DNA from: Paracoccaceae bacterium
Lineage (GTDB): Bacteria > Pseudomonadota > Alphaproteobacteria > Rhodobacterales > Rhodobacteraceae
Direction: 5' to 3'
Assembly (NCBI GenBank): GCA_007119835.1
Contig: SKOX01000502.1
Span: 1-6,090, forward strand
DNA: 6,090 bases
Made by a program: the position numbers and the translations under genes. The notes beneath the pieces were generated by a model. It made no database searches and was not told the origin of the DNA. It saw only the letters and a list, made by a program, of their open reading frames with translations. Of the stretch, positions 1-5,593 are shown one piece after another (the stretch's first letter is position 1; the number at the start of each line of letters is the position of its first letter).

Positions 1-423
1 CCGCTCGGCGCCCATGTCCTCGCGCAGCACCTCCGCCACCACCTCGCCGAGCAGCGGGCAGGGCCGCGGCAGGGCGTGGCCCGCCAGCACCAGTGTCTGG
101 TTCACGATCGCGTCCGCCGCAAGGTTGTAGAGCGCGGGCTCGAACCGGCCGCCGAACCGCCCGGCCAGAGCCCGCGACCGCGAAGCGTGCCGGAAGGCCA
201 CGTGCAGTACGTGATGCGCCGCGAGGCCGACCTGTTCGTGCAGCGGCAGCGCCTCGAAGCCCGGGCCGTAGCGGATCGTCGTGCCGTCCGAGCGCGCCGG
301 CACGCCTTCGGCCGGACCGTCCGCGTCCACGTGCCGGCACCAGAGCGCGAGGGCCGCGAGCGCCGGATCGGCCTCGCCGAGGCGGCGGAGCGCCCGGGTC
401 GCCCGCCGGGAATGCCGCCTCAC
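1..423 (-). CDS. VWA-like protein with DUF2201-type putative metallopeptidase N-terminal domain (partial, 3' end outside window)
   Basis: 141 codons are visible, from a GTG at 423-421 to the window edge. The expected C-terminal von Willebrand A-like domain would lie beyond the edge. The visible part matches the N-terminal putative metallopeptidase domain (DUF2201_N) that accompanies MoxR-type ATPases: a TTIRYGPGFEALP segment (about residues 48-60), a helix with AAHHVLHVAFRH (68-79), and YNLAADAIVNQTLVLAG (99-115) followed by LPRP. In the general family the helix carries HExxH. Here it reads H70-H71-V-L-H74, so the catalytic glutamate is histidine. Its GTG overlaps the TGA of the upstream ATPase gene (GTGA), and no good Shine-Dalgarno site is visible, which points to translational coupling. 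By analogy with MoxR/VWA pairs it probably works with the ATPase in assembling or remodelling a target complex. The target is unknown. Family assignment is fairly sure; biochemical activity is not. Confidence 0.8.
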   Translation of the reverse strand, partial: MRRHSRRATRALRRLGEADPALAALALWCRHVDADGPAEGVPARSDGTTIRYGPGFEALPLHEQVGLAAHHVLHVAFRHASRSRALAGRFGGRFEPALYNLAADAIVNQTLVLAGHALPRPCPLLGEVVAEVLREDMGAER

Positions 424-1538
424 GCCAGGCCCATCGCGCGGCGCTCCTCGGCATAGGCGCGGTAGGCGGGCGAGGCGAGGAACACCTCGCCGAGATCCTT
501 CTCGAGCCCGCGCCGGATCAGCAGCTCGAAGCCATATGTCGCGAGCTCGCCCAGCGGCAGCCGCCGGAACACCGGCTCGGGCCGGCGCTCGCCGAGGGTC
601 CGGATGTCGGCCATGACCTCGATCGCCGCCGGCGCCGTGCGCGCCTCGAGCGCGCCGACGAGGCCGTAGACCAGCGCGTTCAGCCCGTGCATCGTCGCGG
701 GATAGAGCGCCAGACGCGCCTCGCGCCCGGCCGCGAGCATCTCGGCCACCTGCACCGTCGCGGCGATGTCGTCGGCCACCACGGCGAACTCGGCGGCCAC
801 CGCCTCGCCCACCGTGCCCGCAATCATCATCGCGCGAAGCCGCCGGTCGGGCACCGTCGCCATGATCCGGCTCACCCGCTCCCACGAGCGCGGGGTCGCC
901 GCGATCATCCGTCCCTCGGCGAGTGCGGCTTCGGTCGTCTCGAGGAGGTCGGGCCGGGTCCTGACGAAGGCGACGACCGCCGGGTGCAGGCCATGGGGCA
1001 CCGCATAGTTGTCGAGCCAGTCGGGCGGCGAGGCGACGACATGCAGGTGGACCAGCCGGTCGGACAGCGCCGTGCCCATCTCGTAGGCCACCGCCCCGTC
1101 CTCGACGGTGTTGCCCGCCGCCACGATCATCACGCTGGCCGGCAGGACGTGCCGTCCGACGCGGCGCTCCTGCAGGAGCCCGTAGACCGTCGGCTGCAGC
1201 GTCGGCGAGGCCGACGTCAGCTCGTCCAGGAACAGCACCGCCGGCTCGCCCGGCCGGTCGGGCAGGTCCTCCGGGCGGTACCACCGGGTCTTCAGCGCCG
1301 CGTGATCGTAGTAGGGCAGGCCGCGCAGGTCCTGCGGCTCGATGGTCGTGAGCCTGAGGTCGTGGAGCTCGGCCCCGATCCGGCGCGCGAGCTCCTGGAC
1401 GATCTGCGTCTTGCCGACGCCGGGCCGCCCGTGCAGCATCCAGGACGCCGTGAGCCCGCCGGCGCGCTGCGCCGCCCAGCCGGCCTCGAGCGCCGCGAGG
1501 GCGTCGCCGGCCGACACGCTCATGGCGTTCACGCTCAC
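420..1538 (-). CDS. MoxR-type AAA+ family ATPase
   Basis: A 372-residue cytoplasmic AAA+ ATPase, numbered here from the GTG at 1538-1536. Visible motifs are Walker A GRPGVGKT (37-44), Walker B VLFLDE (101-106, D105/E106), a sensor-1 asparagine in AAGN (N143), an arginine-finger candidate in LSDRLVHL (R161) and a sensor-2 region ATPRSWERVS (R217). This is the standard layout for MoxR-like chaperone ATPases, which couple ATP hydrolysis to maturation or metal/cofactor loading of partner complexes, usually with a VWA protein encoded next door. That partner is present immediately downstream with a GTGA overlap. Start choice: GGAGGTGA, a full match to the anti-Shine-Dalgarno, lies at 1549-1542, 3 to 5 nt before the GTG at 1538. 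The upstream in-frame GTG at 1547 sits inside that site, and the ATG at 1523 is further away. ATPase identity is secure; the client is unknown. Confidence 0.92.
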   Translation of the reverse strand: MSVNAMSVSAGDALAALEAGWAAQRAGGLTASWMLHGRPGVGKTQIVQELARRIGAELHDLRLTTIEPQDLRGLPYYDHAALKTRWYRPEDLPDRPGEPAVLFLDELTSASPTLQPTVYGLLQERRVGRHVLPASVMIVAAGNTVEDGAVAYEMGTALSDRLVHLHVVASPPDWLDNYAVPHGLHPAVVAFVRTRPDLLETTEAALAEGRMIAATPRSWERVSRIMATVPDRRLRAMMIAGTVGEAVAAEFAVVADDIAATVQVAEMLAAGREARLALYPATMHGLNALVYGLVGALEARTAPAAIEVMADIRTLGERRPEPVFRRLPLGELATYGFELLIRRGLEKDLGEVFLASPAYRAYAEERRAMGLA

Positions 1539-1541
1539 CTG

Positions 1542-1549
1542 GGTCACCT
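1542..1549 (-). promoter_or_regulatory. Shine-Dalgarno site deciding the MoxR-type ATPase start
   Basis: On the minus strand this reads GGAGGTGA, the full complement of the 16S rRNA 3' tail, followed by CCC and then AGGTGAGC. Its position favours the GTG at 1538. The GTG at 1547 is part of the site itself and so unlikely to be the start. The ATG at 1523 remains a less well-placed alternative. Confidence 0.65.
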
Positions 1550-1696
1550 CCCGCGCCGCGTCTCAGTGCAGACGTGGGGCAGCCTCTGCCGGTTGTCGAG
1601 CCGGCGCGCGTGCGTCACGGGATCCCGAGCGGCGGGCGGGCGGTCGCTGCACACGCAAGGCGGAAAACGCTCGGGAGGTTGCGGCAGCGGCCGGCG

Positions 1697-2173
1697 TCAG
1701 CTCCCCGGCTCGGGCCTGGGATTGATCCCGCCGCCGTGCTGGAAGAGCCCCTGCTCCTTCAGCGCCTCTGCAACCTCCTTCGGCATGTAGCTCTCGTCAT
1801 GCCGCGCGAGCACCTCGCTCGCCACGAAGACGCCGCCCTCGAGCATGCCCGTCGTCACCACGCCCTGCCCCTCGCGGAAGAGGTCGGGCAGGATGCCTGC
1901 GAAGACCACGGGCGTCGTCGCCCCGCCGTCGGTCACGACGAATCGCACGCTCTCGCCGTCGCCGCGGACGACCGAGCCCTCCTCGACGAGGCCGCCGAGG
2001 CGGAAGCGCTCGCCCTCGCGCGGCGGATCGAGGACGATCTGGGAAGGCGAGCGGAAGAACTCGATGCCGTCGCGCATGGCATAGCCGATCAGGGCCGTGG
2101 AGATCGCGAGCATCACCGTCGCGATGATCACCAGCTGGATGCGCCGCCGCTTTCTCAATCCGCCCATCGCCAT
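1697..2173 (-). CDS. ccmE: Cytochrome c-type biogenesis protein CcmE (heme chaperone)
   Basis: 158 residues, the usual CcmE length. CcmE is a periplasm-facing, membrane-anchored chaperone of System I cytochrome c maturation: it binds heme covalently after CcmC-dependent loading and hands it to the CcmF/H ligase. The protein has a basic N-terminus (RKRRR, 7-11), one signal-anchor helix (about 12-31), then an OB-fold domain. The heme-binding signature is LARHDESYMPKE (122-133), with the heme-attaching histidine H125 and the conserved tyrosine Y129. The tail is Gly/Pro-rich, as is common. The ATG at 2173 is preferred over the in-frame ATG at 2167: GGAGGG at 2185-2190 is 11 nt from the first and 17 from the second. 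It starts 4 nt after the stop of the YihY-family gene, so the two are very likely cotranscribed. No other ccm genes are in the window. Confidence 0.96.
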   Translation of the reverse strand: MAMGGLRKRRRIQLVIIATVMLAISTALIGYAMRDGIEFFRSPSQIVLDPPREGERFRLGGLVEEGSVVRGDGESVRFVVTDGGATTPVVFAGILPDLFREGQGVVTTGMLEGGVFVASEVLARHDESYMPKEVAEALKEQGLFQHGGGINPRPEPGS

Positions 2174-2177
2174 GCCG

Positions 2178-3038
2178 TCACGCTCCCTCCTCGAACTCCG
2201 CGCGCCCGAGCACCCGATTGAGCGCGGCGTTCAACTCGGCGCCGAATATAATGATTGCGCCGGTAATGTAAAAGAACATCAGGGTGATGATGACACCGGC
2301 GAGCGCCCCGTAGGTGACGGTGTAGGTGGGCGTGTAGGCGAGATAGAGCGAGAAGCCGACCGCGGCGACAAGCCACACCACGGTGGTGAAGAGCACGCCC
2401 GGCCAGAGCAGCTTGCCGGCCATCGACTTCCCCGGCATCGCCCGATGCAGGAGATAGACGAAGCCGGTGAAGACCACGAGGCCGAAGCCGTTGGCGAGGT
2501 AGGAGACGATGCCTGGCACGGGGATGCCGAATCCCTCCACCACCCGGATGATCAGCGGCGTGAGCAGGATCGAGGCGCCGAGCAGCACCGCGACGATCGC
2601 GCCCAGGAAGACGAAGCCCACCGCGATCACCCGCGCGACGACGAAGCTGCGCGGGTCGATCACCCGGTAGGCCCGGTCGAAGGCCACCCGAAACGATTCG
2701 ACCGCGTTCGAAGCGACGTAGATCGCGAAGATCGCGGCGAAGGTCAGGACGCGCTCGCTGGCGCCCTCGACCACCTCCTCGACCACCGGCTCGACGGTCG
2801 TCGCGACATCGTGCGGCACGATCTCGAAGAGCGCCTGCGTGAGATCCTCGACCCGGTCCTCGCCGATCAGCGTGCCGAAGAGCATCGTGACGAAGATCAG
2901 GAACGGGAAGATCGCGAGCAGCCCGGTGAAGGCTATGTAGCCCGCGATCGCCGAGCCGTCGTTGCGCCAGAAGCCCTCGACCGCCTCCTTGGCGACCCGC
3001 CAGGCGATGCGCGGCTGGCTGATCGCGGCGACGCTCAC
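2178..3038 (-). CDS. YihY/BrkB family integral inner-membrane protein
   Basis: 286 residues from a GTG at 3038-3036. Six hydrophobic segments fit the family: roughly 31-56, 98-115, 134-160, 178-198, 212-234 and 245-268. Recognisable family features are an N-terminal amphipathic stretch ([15 protein letters not shown]), [31 protein letters not shown] (110-126), and the signature [15 protein letters not shown] followed by [12 protein letters not shown] near the C-terminus. The family was once labelled ribonuclease BN or virulence factor BrkB; its molecular function is unsettled and I assign none. The start is set by homology (the first membrane segment begins soon after) and by a GTGA overlap with the argC stop. 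The reading frame stays open far upstream, but that part is the out-of-frame reading of argC. Only a weak Shine-Dalgarno (GAGGCGG) is present, which is consistent with coupling to argC translation. Confidence 0.93.
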   Translation of the reverse strand: MSVAAISQPRIAWRVAKEAVEGFWRNDGSAIAGYIAFTGLLAIFPFLIFVTMLFGTLIGEDRVEDLTQALFEIVPHDVATTVEPVVEEVVEGASERVLTFAAIFAIYVASNAVESFRVAFDRAYRVIDPRSFVVARVIAVGFVFLGAIVAVLLGASILLTPLIIRVVEGFGIPVPGIVSYLANGFGLVVFTGFVYLLHRAMPGKSMAGKLLWPGVLFTTVVWLVAAVGFSLYLAYTPTYTVTYGALAGVIITLMFFYITGAIIIFGAELNAALNRVLGRAEFEEGA

Positions 3039-4066
3039 GGGAAGAGCGGCGCCGCCTCGAGGCCCATCGTCTCCGGCAGGCCGAGCATCAGGTTCGCGTT
3101 CTGCAGCGCCTGCCCCGAGGAGCCCTTCACGAGGTTGTCGAGCGCCGCGAACACCATCGCCCGCCCCGGCCGCCGGTCGGCCACCACGCCGAGGTGGACG
3201 TAGTTCGAGCCGCGCACGTGCCGCGTCGCCGGGCTTTCGCCGTAGGGCAGCACCACGAGGAACGGCTCGCGGGCATAGGCCTCGGCGAGCGCCGCATGGA
3301 CCGCCGCCGCCTCGCCCCGGACATAGGCCGTGACCAGGATGCCGCGGTTCATCGGCGCGAGGTGCGGCGTGAACGTCACTTCGACGGGCCGCCCGGCCGC
3401 ACGGGTGAATTCCTGGTCGAACTCCGCGAGATGCCGGTGCCGCGCCACGTTGTAGGCGTGGATCCCCTCGGAGGTCTCGGCGTGCAGCATCTCCTCCTTC
3501 GGACCGCGCCCGGCGCCGGAGATGCCGGTCGCGAGGTCGATCACGATCTCGTCCGGGTCGATCACCCCGGCGCGGAGCAGCGGCACGATGGCGTAGAGCC
3601 CGGTCGCCGCGTTGCATCCCGTTCCCGCGACCAGCCGCGCCGACCTGATCTCCTCGCGGTAGAACTCGGTCAGCCCGTAGACCGCCTCGGCCTGCAGCTC
3701 GAGCGCCCGGTGCTCGTGGCCGTACCACCGGGCGTAGGCCGCCGGGTCGCGCAGCCGGAAATCGGCGGAGAGGTCGACGATCCTGAGATCCCGCGGCAGG
3801 CCGGCGATCACCTCCTGGCTGGTTGCGTGCGGCAGCGCGCAGAAGGCGAGGTCGACGCCGGCGAGATCGAGCCCCGGGATCGTCGTCAGCACCGGCAGCT
3901 CGAGATGGCGCAGATGCGGGAAGACCGCGCCCATGCGCTGCCCGGCCTTGCGGTCGGCGGCAAGGCCGGCGATCTCCATCCGCGGGTGGGTCGCGATCAG
4001 CCGCACGAGCTCGGCCCCGGTGTAGCCGCTCGCGCCGAGGATGACGACCCTGAAGACCCTGTCCAT
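3035..4066 (-). CDS. argC: N-acetyl-gamma-glutamyl-phosphate reductase
   Basis: 343 residues. ArgC performs the NADPH-dependent reduction of N-acetyl-glutamyl-phosphate to N-acetylglutamate semialdehyde, the third step of arginine biosynthesis, in the cytoplasm. The Rossmann nucleotide-binding motif is [17 protein letters not shown] (8-24). [10 protein letters not shown] (77-86) and [12 protein letters not shown] (97-108) are typical of the family. The catalytic cysteine is C151 in AGTGCNAATG, and a candidate catalytic histidine lies in [11 protein letters not shown] (H212). [13 protein letters not shown] (231-243) and [13 protein letters not shown] (313-325) complete the signature. The length fits the long (type 1) ArgC form. 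The cysteine context differs from the widespread NPGCYPT form, but the surrounding match is strong. The ATG at 4066 has AAGGGG at 4076-4081, 9 nt upstream. No convincing promoter is seen upstream; TTGCGC at 4114-4119 with TAAGGC 17 nt on is the best weak candidate. It heads the argC-YihY-ccmE cluster. Confidence 0.97.
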   Translation of the reverse strand: MDRVFRVVILGASGYTGAELVRLIATHPRMEIAGLAADRKAGQRMGAVFPHLRHLELPVLTTIPGLDLAGVDLAFCALPHATSQEVIAGLPRDLRIVDLSADFRLRDPAAYARWYGHEHRALELQAEAVYGLTEFYREEIRSARLVAGTGCNAATGLYAIVPLLRAGVIDPDEIVIDLATGISGAGRGPKEEMLHAETSEGIHAYNVARHRHLAEFDQEFTRAAGRPVEVTFTPHLAPMNRGILVTAYVRGEAAAVHAALAEAYAREPFLVVLPYGESPATRHVRGSNYVHLGVVADRRPGRAMVFAALDNLVKGSSGQALQNANLMLGLPETMGLEAAPLFP

Positions 4067-4172
4067 CCGCGGAATCCCCTTCTTCAGCCGGCCTTAGCCG
4101 AAAGCCCCGGCACGCGCAATCCGACGCGGCCCGAGACCCCGCTGCTTCCCGTGAGCGCCGCCGGATTGCCCC

Positions 4173-4201
4173 TTGCCACCCGCCGAGCCGCCCGATATAG
4201 A
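4173..4201 (+). promoter_or_regulatory. Sigma70-type promoter of tRNA-Gly
   Basis: TTGCCA (4173-4178) and TATAGA (4196-4201) are separated by exactly 17 nt. Transcription would start near 4208, leaving a leader of about 7 nt before the mature tRNA 5' end at 4215, as expected for a single tRNA gene. The -10 box lies in the only AT-rich patch of the intergenic region. Confidence 0.75.
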
Positions 4202-4214
4202 CCCGCTCCAGGAT

Positions 4215-4289
4215 GCGGGCGTAGCTCAGGGGTAGAGCATTACCTTGCCAAGGTAAGGGTCGTGAGTTCGAATCTCATCGCCCGCTCCA
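4215..4289 (+). tRNA. tRNA-Gly (anticodon GCC)
   Basis: A complete cloverleaf can be drawn by eye. The acceptor stem is GCGGGCG (4215-4221) with CGCCCGC (4279-4285). The D arm is GCTC/GAGC with loop AGGGGTA. The anticodon stem TTACC/GGTAA encloses loop TTGCCAA, with anticodon GCC at 4247-4249. The variable region is GGGTC. The T arm is GTGAG/CTCAT with loop TTCGAAT and one G-U closing pair. The discriminator is T (4286), and the CCA end is encoded at 4287-4289. It reads GGC/GGU glycine codons, which suits a high-GC genome. It is divergent from argC and has its own promoter and downstream hairpin, so it seems to be transcribed alone. Confidence 0.98.
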
Positions 4290-4318
4290 ATCAATTCCAG
4301 AAAAATTCCGGGTGCTGT

Positions 4319-4349
4319 TCGGGCCGCTTTCGAGCGGCCTGACCGTTTT
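4319..4349 (+). terminator. Intrinsic terminator-like hairpin downstream of tRNA-Gly
   Basis: A 10-bp stem (4319-4328 with 4333-4342) includes a perfect 7-bp GC-rich core, GGCCGCT/AGCGGCC, closed by a TTCG tetraloop, the extra-stable UUCG type. After CCG comes a short T run (4346-4349). The T run is short and offset by 3 nt, so termination may be incomplete. The position, 29 nt after the tRNA CCA end, fits a tRNA terminator. Confidence 0.65.
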
Positions 4350-4471
4350 GCCGTGTCGCTGTGCCGCCCACGGCGTCGCCGGCGGCGGAACCTCCCACGC
4401 GCCCTCGGTGCGCCCGTGGGTACAGGCTGACCATCCGGCGCTCGGGCCGTGGCAGCGGCGAGGATCGGCTC

Positions 4472-4500
4472 TTGCCTCGGCGCGCCCCAGTCAGCAGCAT
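4472..4500 (+). promoter_or_regulatory. Possible promoter of the alpha/beta hydrolase gene
   Basis: TTGCCT (4472-4477) and CAGCAT (4495-4500) lie 17 nt apart. The -35 matches consensus at 4 of 6 positions and the -10 at 3 of 6, including the key second A and last T. A start near 4507 would give a leader of about 20 nt before the TTG at 4528. It is the best candidate between the tRNA terminator and the gene, but weak. Confidence 0.35.
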
Positions 4501-4513
4501 CGGCGTGCCGGGC

Positions 4514-4520
4514 AAGGGAG
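4514..4520 (+). promoter_or_regulatory. Shine-Dalgarno site deciding the hydrolase TTG start
   Basis: AAGGGAG ends 7 nt before the in-frame TTG at 4528. No ATG or GTG near the fold's first strand has a comparable site. The only other in-frame candidate, a GTG at 4312, would put the tRNA terminator inside the gene and add about 72 residues unlike the family. Confidence 0.65.
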
Positions 4521-4527
4521 CGGCCGA

Positions 4528-5433
4528 TTGGAACTGTCGAAGGTAGAAGCGGGCGTTCTGGAGATCGCCTATCTGGCGCAGGGTCCGGCCGACGGCTGGC
4601 CCTGCATCATGGGGCACGGCTTTCCATACGACGTCCATGCTTACACGGACGCGGCCCGCATGCTCGCGGAGGCGGGCGCGCGGGTCATCGTCCCCTACCT
4701 GCGTGGCTACGGGCCGACGCGTTTCCTGTCGCCCGACACGCCGCGGTCCGGCGAGCAGGCGGCGCTCGGCGCCGATCTGGTCGCGCTGATGAACGCGCTC
4801 AGCATCGATCGCGCCGTCCTCGGCGGCTATGACTGGGGCGGGCGGGCGGCCTGCGTCGTCGCCGCACTCTGGCCCGAGCGGGTCATGGCGCTCGTCTCGG
4901 GCAATTCCTACAACATCCAGAACATCGCGCGGTCGTGGGAGCCGCTCGGCCCCGCGGAGGAAGCCGCGCTGTGGTACCAGTACTACTTACACTCCGAGCG
5001 CGGCCGGCGCGGCCTGGCGCAGGATCGGCGCGGCATCGCCCGGCTGCTCTGGCGGATGTGGTCGCCCACATGGGCCTTCGAAGACGCCACCTTCGCGCGG
5101 TCGGCTGCGGCCTTCGACAATCCCGACTTCGTCGATGTCGTGATCCACTCCTACCGGCACCGTTTCGGGCTGGTTCCGGGCGATCCGGCGGTCGCGCATA
5201 TCGAGACCCGGCTGGTCGCGCAGCCGCCGATCGCCGTGCCGACGATCAGCGTCGACGGCGATGCGGACGGGGTGAACGTCGGCACGGCGCACCATGCCGC
5301 CAAGTTCACCGGACCGCACGAGCACCGGATCTTCGCGGACACCGGACACAACATGCCCCATGAGCGGCCACGGGACTGGGTGCGGGCGGTGCTGGACGCG
5401 CGCAAGATGGCCACCGGCGTCCTGCGGCCATGA
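4528..5433 (+). CDS. Alpha/beta hydrolase with Asp nucleophile (epoxide hydrolase / dehalogenase-like)
   Basis: 301 residues from a TTG at 4528, a normal length for the family. The core alpha/beta-hydrolase signatures are present: oxyanion-hole motif HGFPYD (30-35), a nucleophile elbow GGYDWGG (99-105) with D102 as nucleophile, a candidate acid in DGDADG (243-248) and the catalytic histidine H274 in DTGHNMPHE. Aspartate rather than serine, followed by WGG, places it with epoxide hydrolases and haloalkane or haloacid dehalogenases rather than lipases or esterases. The cap region (about 125-215) is rich in aromatic residues (WYQYYLH at 149-155, SYRHRFG at 208-214), whose tyrosines could polarise an epoxide oxygen. 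That is inference. No signal peptide is seen, so it is probably cytoplasmic. The neighbours do not reveal the substrate: a tRNA upstream and a heme oxygenase downstream. Fold and nucleophile are secure; the reaction is open. Confidence 0.88.
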   Translation: MELSKVEAGVLEIAYLAQGPADGWPCIMGHGFPYDVHAYTDAARMLAEAGARVIVPYLRGYGPTRFLSPDTPRSGEQAALGADLVALMNALSIDRAVLGGYDWGGRAACVVAALWPERVMALVSGNSYNIQNIARSWEPLGPAEEAALWYQYYLHSERGRRGLAQDRRGIARLLWRMWSPTWAFEDATFARSAAAFDNPDFVDVVIHSYRHRFGLVPGDPAVAHIETRLVAQPPIAVPTISVDGDADGVNVGTAHHAAKFTGPHEHRIFADTGHNMPHERPRDWVRAVLDARKMATGVLRP

Positions 5434-5471
5434 GCGGTCGGGGAAGGACCCGGCAGCAGTCTTCTGTCGTC

Positions 5472-5506
5472 CCGGCCATGCGCAGCGCGGCGTCGCGCAT
5501 GGCCGG
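5472..5506 (+). repeat. Perfect 12-bp inverted repeat (hairpin) after the hydrolase gene
   Basis: CCGGCCATGCGC (5472-5483) and GCGCATGGCCGG (5495-5506) are exact reverse complements around an 11-nt loop. The hairpin begins 38 nt past the hydrolase stop. No T run follows on the plus strand, so it is not a textbook intrinsic terminator. It could stabilise the mRNA 3' end, act as a factor-assisted terminator, or be a copy of a dispersed palindromic intergenic repeat. Which of these is right cannot be decided from one copy. Confidence 0.7.
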
Positions 5507-5524
5507 CGCGGGCATCTCCGGCGG

Positions 5525-5553
5525 TTGACGCGCGCGCGCTCGCGGCGCATCGT
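5525..5553 (+). promoter_or_regulatory. Possible promoter of the heme oxygenase gene
   Basis: TTGACG (5525-5530, 5 of 6 to consensus) is followed 17 nt later by CATCGT (5548-5553, 3 of 6 including A2 and T6). The spacer is almost pure GC. A start near 5560 would leave a leader of about 34 nt with the Shine-Dalgarno site well placed in it. The weak -10 lowers confidence and would fit a regulated promoter. Confidence 0.45.
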
Positions 5554-5582
5554 GCGCGCCTGCGGACGAGAAAAGCCCCCTG

Positions 5583-5587
5583 AGGAG
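5583..5587 (+). promoter_or_regulatory. Shine-Dalgarno site deciding the heme oxygenase TTG start
   Basis: AGGAG lies 6 nt before the TTG at 5594. The frame is open further upstream, with a GTG at 5552, but that GTG overlaps the proposed -10 box and has no ribosome-binding site. Confidence 0.6.
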
Positions 5588-5593
5588 AAGGCA

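Noticed and set aside
1624..1675. 8-bp inverted repeat (CCCGAGCG at 1624-1631, CGCTCGGG at 1668-1675) between ccmE and the ATPase
   Set aside because: The arms are 36 nt apart with no T run and no stable short-loop hairpin; such GC dyads arise by chance here. I also found no convincing promoter in this gap.
93..1790. A 565-codon open frame on the plus strand opposite the ATPase and the end of ccmE
   Set aside because: It is antisense to well-supported genes, its translation is low-complexity Arg/Pro/Ala/Gly with no recognisable domain, and long antisense open frames are expected in high-GC DNA.
3039..3728. A 230-codon N-terminal extension of the YihY-family protein upstream of 3038
   Set aside because: It is the out-of-frame reading of argC on the same strand and unlike the family. 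The GTG overlapping the argC stop gives the normal family length.
4279..4311. tRNA-Gly 3' end as an integration (att) site
   Set aside because: tRNA 3' ends are common phage targets, but no direct repeat of this end, integrase or island gene is visible in the window.
2097..4342. Two long plus-strand open frames (2097-3203 and 3194-4342) opposite ccmE, the YihY-family gene and argC
   Set aside because: They are rich in Asp, Glu, Arg and His repeats, mirror images of membrane and enzyme codons, and the second runs through the tRNA-Gly gene. No family match or ribosome-binding site.
4312..4527. A 72-codon N-terminal extension of the hydrolase starting at a GTG at 4312
   Set aside because: It would translate through the terminator hairpin after the tRNA, has no ribosome-binding site and no family similarity. 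The TTG at 4528 has a good site and gives the usual length.
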